A stretch of DNA of 64,000 nucleotides from Sipunculus nudus. Lineage: Eukaryota; Annelida; Sipuncula; Golfingiida; Sipunculidae. Where the stretch lies: NCBI GenBank assembly GCA_026874595.1, contig CM049313.1, forward strand, positions 77,388,659-77,452,658. Direction: 5' to 3'. Below the pieces are notes generated by a model that was given only the letters and a program-made list of their open reading frames with translations, was not told where the DNA came from and ran no database searches. Of this stretch, positions 59,698 through 64,000 are shown in pieces; the stretch's first letter is position 1, and every line of letters begins with the position of its first letter. A program made the position numbers and the translations under genes.

Positions 59698-61883
59698 CTT
59701 TGTCCTTGTGACCATTGATTATGATCTTCATCAGTAGGAATGTGATGCTATGGAAAATAGACTTTTCTAAAAAAAGTTTCTAAAGCATTTCTGAAATAGT
59801 TCATAAGTATGTTTCTGGTTTCATTCTGGTTATTTTAGCCTATGCCTTCTTCTTCATGGCATATTAACATGAAGTTAATAAAAATATTCCCAAATTTCGA
59901 TAGGTACCTCTTGGGGGAACAGATTTTACATTGCTACATCCACTGCCAGCAAAAAGATATTCTGTGGTACCGCAACATCCAGCAAGAAGAAATTGTTGAC
60001 TACTTTTGAGGCTTCTGTAGTTTCTGACTGTTATATGGCAGTATATACACATTTAAAGTATATTAGTTGAGTACAGTCTTTGTAGCTGCTTGGTCAGCAG
60101 GTGTTAACAAATCATATATATAATGGTGTGTGTTGTGGACAAATGATTATGTGAAATCATGCCAATTAACTGTAAAAACTACTATGATCATTAGTTGTGT
60201 GCCCTTGGTTAGCTGTGTGGGTCAGTGGATTGTCTTCAGATTTTGTGTACATTCCAGAGGGAATTTGTGAGGAAACGTACACTGGACTGTTGAAGAAATG
60301 AAACTTTCATTTCTCCTGAAAGACAAGAACTGACCCAGTTAAATGTTATAAAAGCATCAGATCTGAGCAGGAAGTTCATAGCAGTATTGTTTGAATATCT
60401 TCTTCCTGTTCATGACTAACGTAAAATTATGACATGATCTGTTTCATGTACAGTTTGTGCTATATGTATTTATTCACTATCCATAACATTTATCTCCAAG
60501 TAAATTTCTTAAACTTGTTCATGCTAAACGCAATTCCATTTTGATTGTTTGTGAGATGTTTTATTGTACTGTGTTAACATGTAACAAGTAATTATTTCTT
60601 GAAATACTTCAGATTCTTGTGAATGTTTGACAAATTTTTGCTATTTGCAAGTTGTTCTGTTGATAAAAGTTTTTCAGATTGCTAATTCTTTGCTATGTAC
60701 AATAGCAGACCTGTAGATAAGAGGTGAATACAGAATTAATGAGACTAGTTATTCTTAGAATAAATCAGGATGCCTGCAATCTTCCAGATATTGAAGGATT
60801 GTGTAATAATATATTGTGGTTGTGTTTCATGTTATCATTTGTGATGAACAAGCGTGGTTATTTTTCACGTTATGATGTGCTAATGGGGGAGCAAGACTGA
60901 GGTTGAATGACAGGGGTAGGGTTTTGGGTGTGACAGAGGGTTGGGTAGGGGTCAAGTAACAGAAGATTGGACCCTTAAATTAAATTGTTTACATTTTATG
61001 CTTTTGCTATACAGTTTTGTGACATGTTGAAGTATACATATGTATGCCTCTGTAATATATGACAAGTAAAATTTCACAAATATTATACTATTTGTTTGTT
61101 TCTCTGTGTGATTTTCCTGATATAGAGCACGTTTAAACAAGAGATCCATGGGTCAAAATGCTCAGCTGACTGTTTAAACTGGGCTTAATGAACTTACTTT
61201 GATCTTGCATGCCAACTTCATTTACTTAATTACCTGATTGGTATCCCTCAGTTAAATTAAACTTTGACTGTCATAGCTTGTTTAAGGTCTGTGGTTAATA
61301 AACCTGTGATAAAGCTGTGCTGGAGACTGCATAATCAAAGTAAAGGTTCTGACAGTGTTTTAAAATTCCATGGAACATTTCTTCTGTCATTTTGGTTATC
61401 TATTCAAAAAGCACAGGCATCAGAATACTGAAGAAAAGAGTCAAGAAGTGATAAGAAAAATTGAGCCCTGCCACAATTACCAGTACTCCCAAAGCATGAA
61501 AACCTGCAGATCTCTCATTATGCCAGTTATGCTCTCTGACCAAGAAAACAGCTTATTGGGCCAGCTTTATGATCATCAAACCCTACAGGTATTCAGAAGA
61601 GCTTTACTCTCAGACAATGAAGCCAAAAGATCTGTTTGCAATTTAAACTATGCAAACTTTATATTCAGATTAACAAAACCTAAGGGCCAAGCAAATATGC
61701 CAAATCCTATTATATTATCATACTTTACCCTCATAAGCACATATTCCTAATTCAGTTTTTCCCTTGTTTTATGAAATTCTAAAATTCTTATCAGTTTTCC
61801 CCTTCAGTTTATGAAATACTGCAGAACTGTGTTCACTGCTGCTTCCTTGGCCCTTAAAATCTGCAGATCCATCTTTGCTCTCC

Positions 61884-64000
61884 AACCTGAGGGACCAGTT
61901 TTAACCTACAGAACCAGCTTAAACCACAGACCATGATAACCTACAGAACCTTTTAAACCTCAGTCCACAAAAACCTTGTAACCAGCTTAAACCACAGACC
62001 ATGTTAACCTACATATCAAGCTGCAATCTCAGATTGTGAAATTCCTCAAAAAAGGCTTAATTATCAGACTGAAAACCCACAGAAGCAGCTTAAATCTCAA
62101 ACCATGAAAACCCACAGAACCAGCTTAAGCCATGCACCATGAAATCCTACAGAACCAGCTTAAACCTCAGTCCAGGAAAACCTACAAAACCAGCTTAAAC
62201 CTAAGACCATGAAAACCTACAAAACCAGCTTAAACCTTGGACCATGAAAACCTACAGAAGCAGCTGAAACCTCAGAAACCTACAGAACCAGCTTAAACAT
62301 CAGTCCATGAAACCTACAAATCCGGCATAAACATCAGTCCATGAAACCTACAGAACCAGCTTAAACCTTAGACCATGAAATGTACAGAAACAGCTTAAAC
62401 CTTGGACCATGAACACCTACAGAACCAGGTGAAACCTTTGACCATGAAACGTACAGAACAAGCTGAAACCTCAGTCTATGAAACCTACAGAACGAGCTGA
62501 AACCTCAGTCCTTGAAAACCTTAAGAACCAGCTTTAACCTAAGACCATGAAAACCTACAGAACCAGCTTAAACCTCAGTCCAGGAAAACCGACAGAACCA
62601 GCTTAAACCTCAGACAATAAAACCCACAGAACCAGATTAAACCAGAGATCATGAAATTCTACAGAACCAGCTGAAACCTCAGACCATAACAACCTACAGG
62701 ACCAGCTTAAACCTCAGTCAATGAAAACCTACAGAACCAGTTTAAACCTCAGACCATGAAAACCTTAAGAACCTGTTTAAATCTCAGACCATGAAAACAA
62801 AAGAACAAGCTAAAATCCCAGTCAATGAATACTAAAGAACTAGCTTAACCCTCTGACCATAAAAACCTACAGGACAAGCTTAAACCTGAGTCCACAAAAA
62901 ACCTTGTATCCAGCTTAAACCACAGACCATGTTAATCTTAAGATCCAGCTGCAATCTCAGTACATGAAACCCTTCAGAACCAACTGAAACCTCAGTCAAT
63001 GAAACCCACAGAACCAGTTTAAACATCAGACCTTGAAAACCTTAAGAACTAGCTTTTACCTTGGACCATAAAAACCTAAAGAACAAGCTGAAACCTTAGT
63101 CAATGAAAACTTAAGAACTAGCTTAACCCTCAGACCATGAAAACCCACAGAACCAGCATAAACCACAGACCACAAAACCCACAGAACTAGCTTAAACCTA
63201 GGTCCATGAAAACTACAATACCAGCTTAAACCTCAGACCATGAACACCTACAGAACCAGCTTAAACCTAGGTCCATGAAACCTACAGAACCAGCTTAAAC
63301 CTCAGACCATGAACACCAACAGAACCAGCTGAAACCTCAGTCCATGAAACCTACAGAACCAGCTTAAACCTTTGAACATGAAACGTACAGAACCAGCTCT
63401 AACCATTGATCATAAAAACCCATAGAACAAGCTTAACCCTCAACCCATGAAACCCACAGAACCAGCTTTAATCTCAGTCAATGAAAACCTACAGAACCAG
63501 GTTTAACCTCAGTCCAAGAAAACCGACAGAAACAGCTTAAACCTAACACCATGAAAATCTACAGAACCCGTTTAACCTCTGACCATAAAATCCTTAAAAA
63601 CAAGCTGAAACATTTGACCATAAAAACCTACAGAACCAGCTGAAACCTCAGTCCTTGAAAACCTTAAGAACCAGCTTTAACCTAAGACCATGAAAACCTA
63701 CAAAACCAGCTTAAACCTTGGACCATGAACACCTACAGAACCAGGTGAAACCTTTGACCATGAAACGTACAGAACCAGCTGTAACCTCAGTCTATGAAAC
63801 CTAAAGAACCAGCTGAAACCTCAGTCCTTGAAAACCTTAAGAACCAGCTTTAACCTAAGACCATGAAAACCTACAAAACCAGCTTAAACCTTGGACCATG
63901 AAAACCTACAGAAGCAGCTGAAACCTCAGAAACCTACAGAACCAGCTTAAACATCAGTCCATGAAACCTACAGAACCAGCATAAACATCAGTCCATGAAA
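61884..64000. repeat. minisatellite array, ~35-bp unit, with higher-order repeats
   Basis: At least 2.1 kb of tandem units, about 60, consensus made of CTCAGACCATGAAAACCTAC, then AGAACCAGCTTAAAC. Units vary from about 33 to 36 bp and by point changes. Some multi-unit blocks are near-identical copies at larger offsets: 62257 region against 63911 region (offset 1,654), 62411 against 63727 (offset 1,316) and 61963 against 62890 (offset 927). The array decays leftward and continues past the window's right end. Units follow each other directly, so this is not a CRISPR array. Stops fall in most frames, so coding is unlikely. Confidence 0.93.

Larger units (their letters stand above)
57184..61883. 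other. 3' flanking sequence without a recognisable gene
   Basis: AT-rich DNA after the semaphorin gene; it may be distal 3'UTR or intergenic. It has a long TA run (58125-58215), a pair of 14-bp palindromes (59196-59230) and a 33-bp tandem duplication (59632-59697). The longest open frame (61370-61750, 126 codons) has no recognisable domain and lies against a satellite-like array; I do not call it a gene. Confidence 0.6.

Noticed and set aside
61370-61750. 126-codon frame beside the 35-bp array
   Set aside because: No domain recognised; it contains array-like words (CATGAAAACCTGCAG, AAACCCTACAGG), so it may be the decayed edge of the array. Would reconsider if transcripts covered it.
61884-64000. 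CRISPR array
   Set aside because: Units are joined directly with no unique spacers, the units diverge, and the genome is eukaryotic.

Overview
The window is animal nuclear DNA. It is AT-rich, holds no long continuous ORF, and carries one large intron-split gene on the plus strand embedded in introns full of microsatellites, MITEs and tRNA-derived SINE debris. The dense GGTCAAAGGTCAAGGTCA-type repeats around 18.5-20.1 kb and the general repeat style resemble what I know from mollusc genomes, bivalves above all. The taxon is an inference, since there is no species-diagnostic gene.

The gene is a transmembrane semaphorin, closest in architecture to invertebrate class 1 (Sema-1a) and its vertebrate class 6 relatives. 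I rebuilt 19 coding exons by reading splice sites and frames. Every junction is GT-AG, every phase is compatible, and the spliced frame is open from the ATG at 6261 to the TAG at 56136-56138, giving 764 codons before the stop. In order the protein has a signal peptide (about 1-37), a sema domain (about 50-515), a PSI domain (about 518-562), a Pro/Thr-rich stalk with a Cys cluster (about 570-650), one membrane helix (about 654-678) and an 86-residue cytoplasmic tail ending V-Y-L. Intron 1 (23.8 kb) and intron 2 (14.1 kb) make up most of the locus; the remaining 17 coding exons lie in 44.4-56.1 kb. A further 48-nt frame-preserving cassette exon may lie at 53311-53358.

Layout: 1-6227 is upstream or 5'-intron sequence with a SINE-like fragment and one MITE. 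6228-6414 is the exon with the start codon. 6415-30225 is intron 1, with an exact 76-bp tandem duplication, a foldback-type transposon enclosing a second element with roughly 280-bp tandem repeats, and a small CpG-rich cassette. 30226-30322 is coding exon 2. 30323-44374 is intron 2, with a tRNA-derived SINE. 44375-56138 is the exon cluster, with a second MITE copy in intron 3 (44678-45020), in the opposite orientation to the first. 56139 onward is 3'UTR and flank, with four Pumilio-type motifs within 48 nt and a perfect 14-bp hairpin. 61884-64000 is a tandem array of roughly 35-bp units with higher-order structure that runs off the window end.

No second protein-coding gene, rRNA, intact tRNA, CRISPR array or bacterial-type operon is supported. 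The most noteworthy observations are the Pumilio-motif cluster, the modular stalk exons with a possible extra cassette, the foldback element and its nested nuclear-receptor-like repeats, the CpG-rich cassette flanked by 9-bp direct repeats, and the higher-order 35-bp array.
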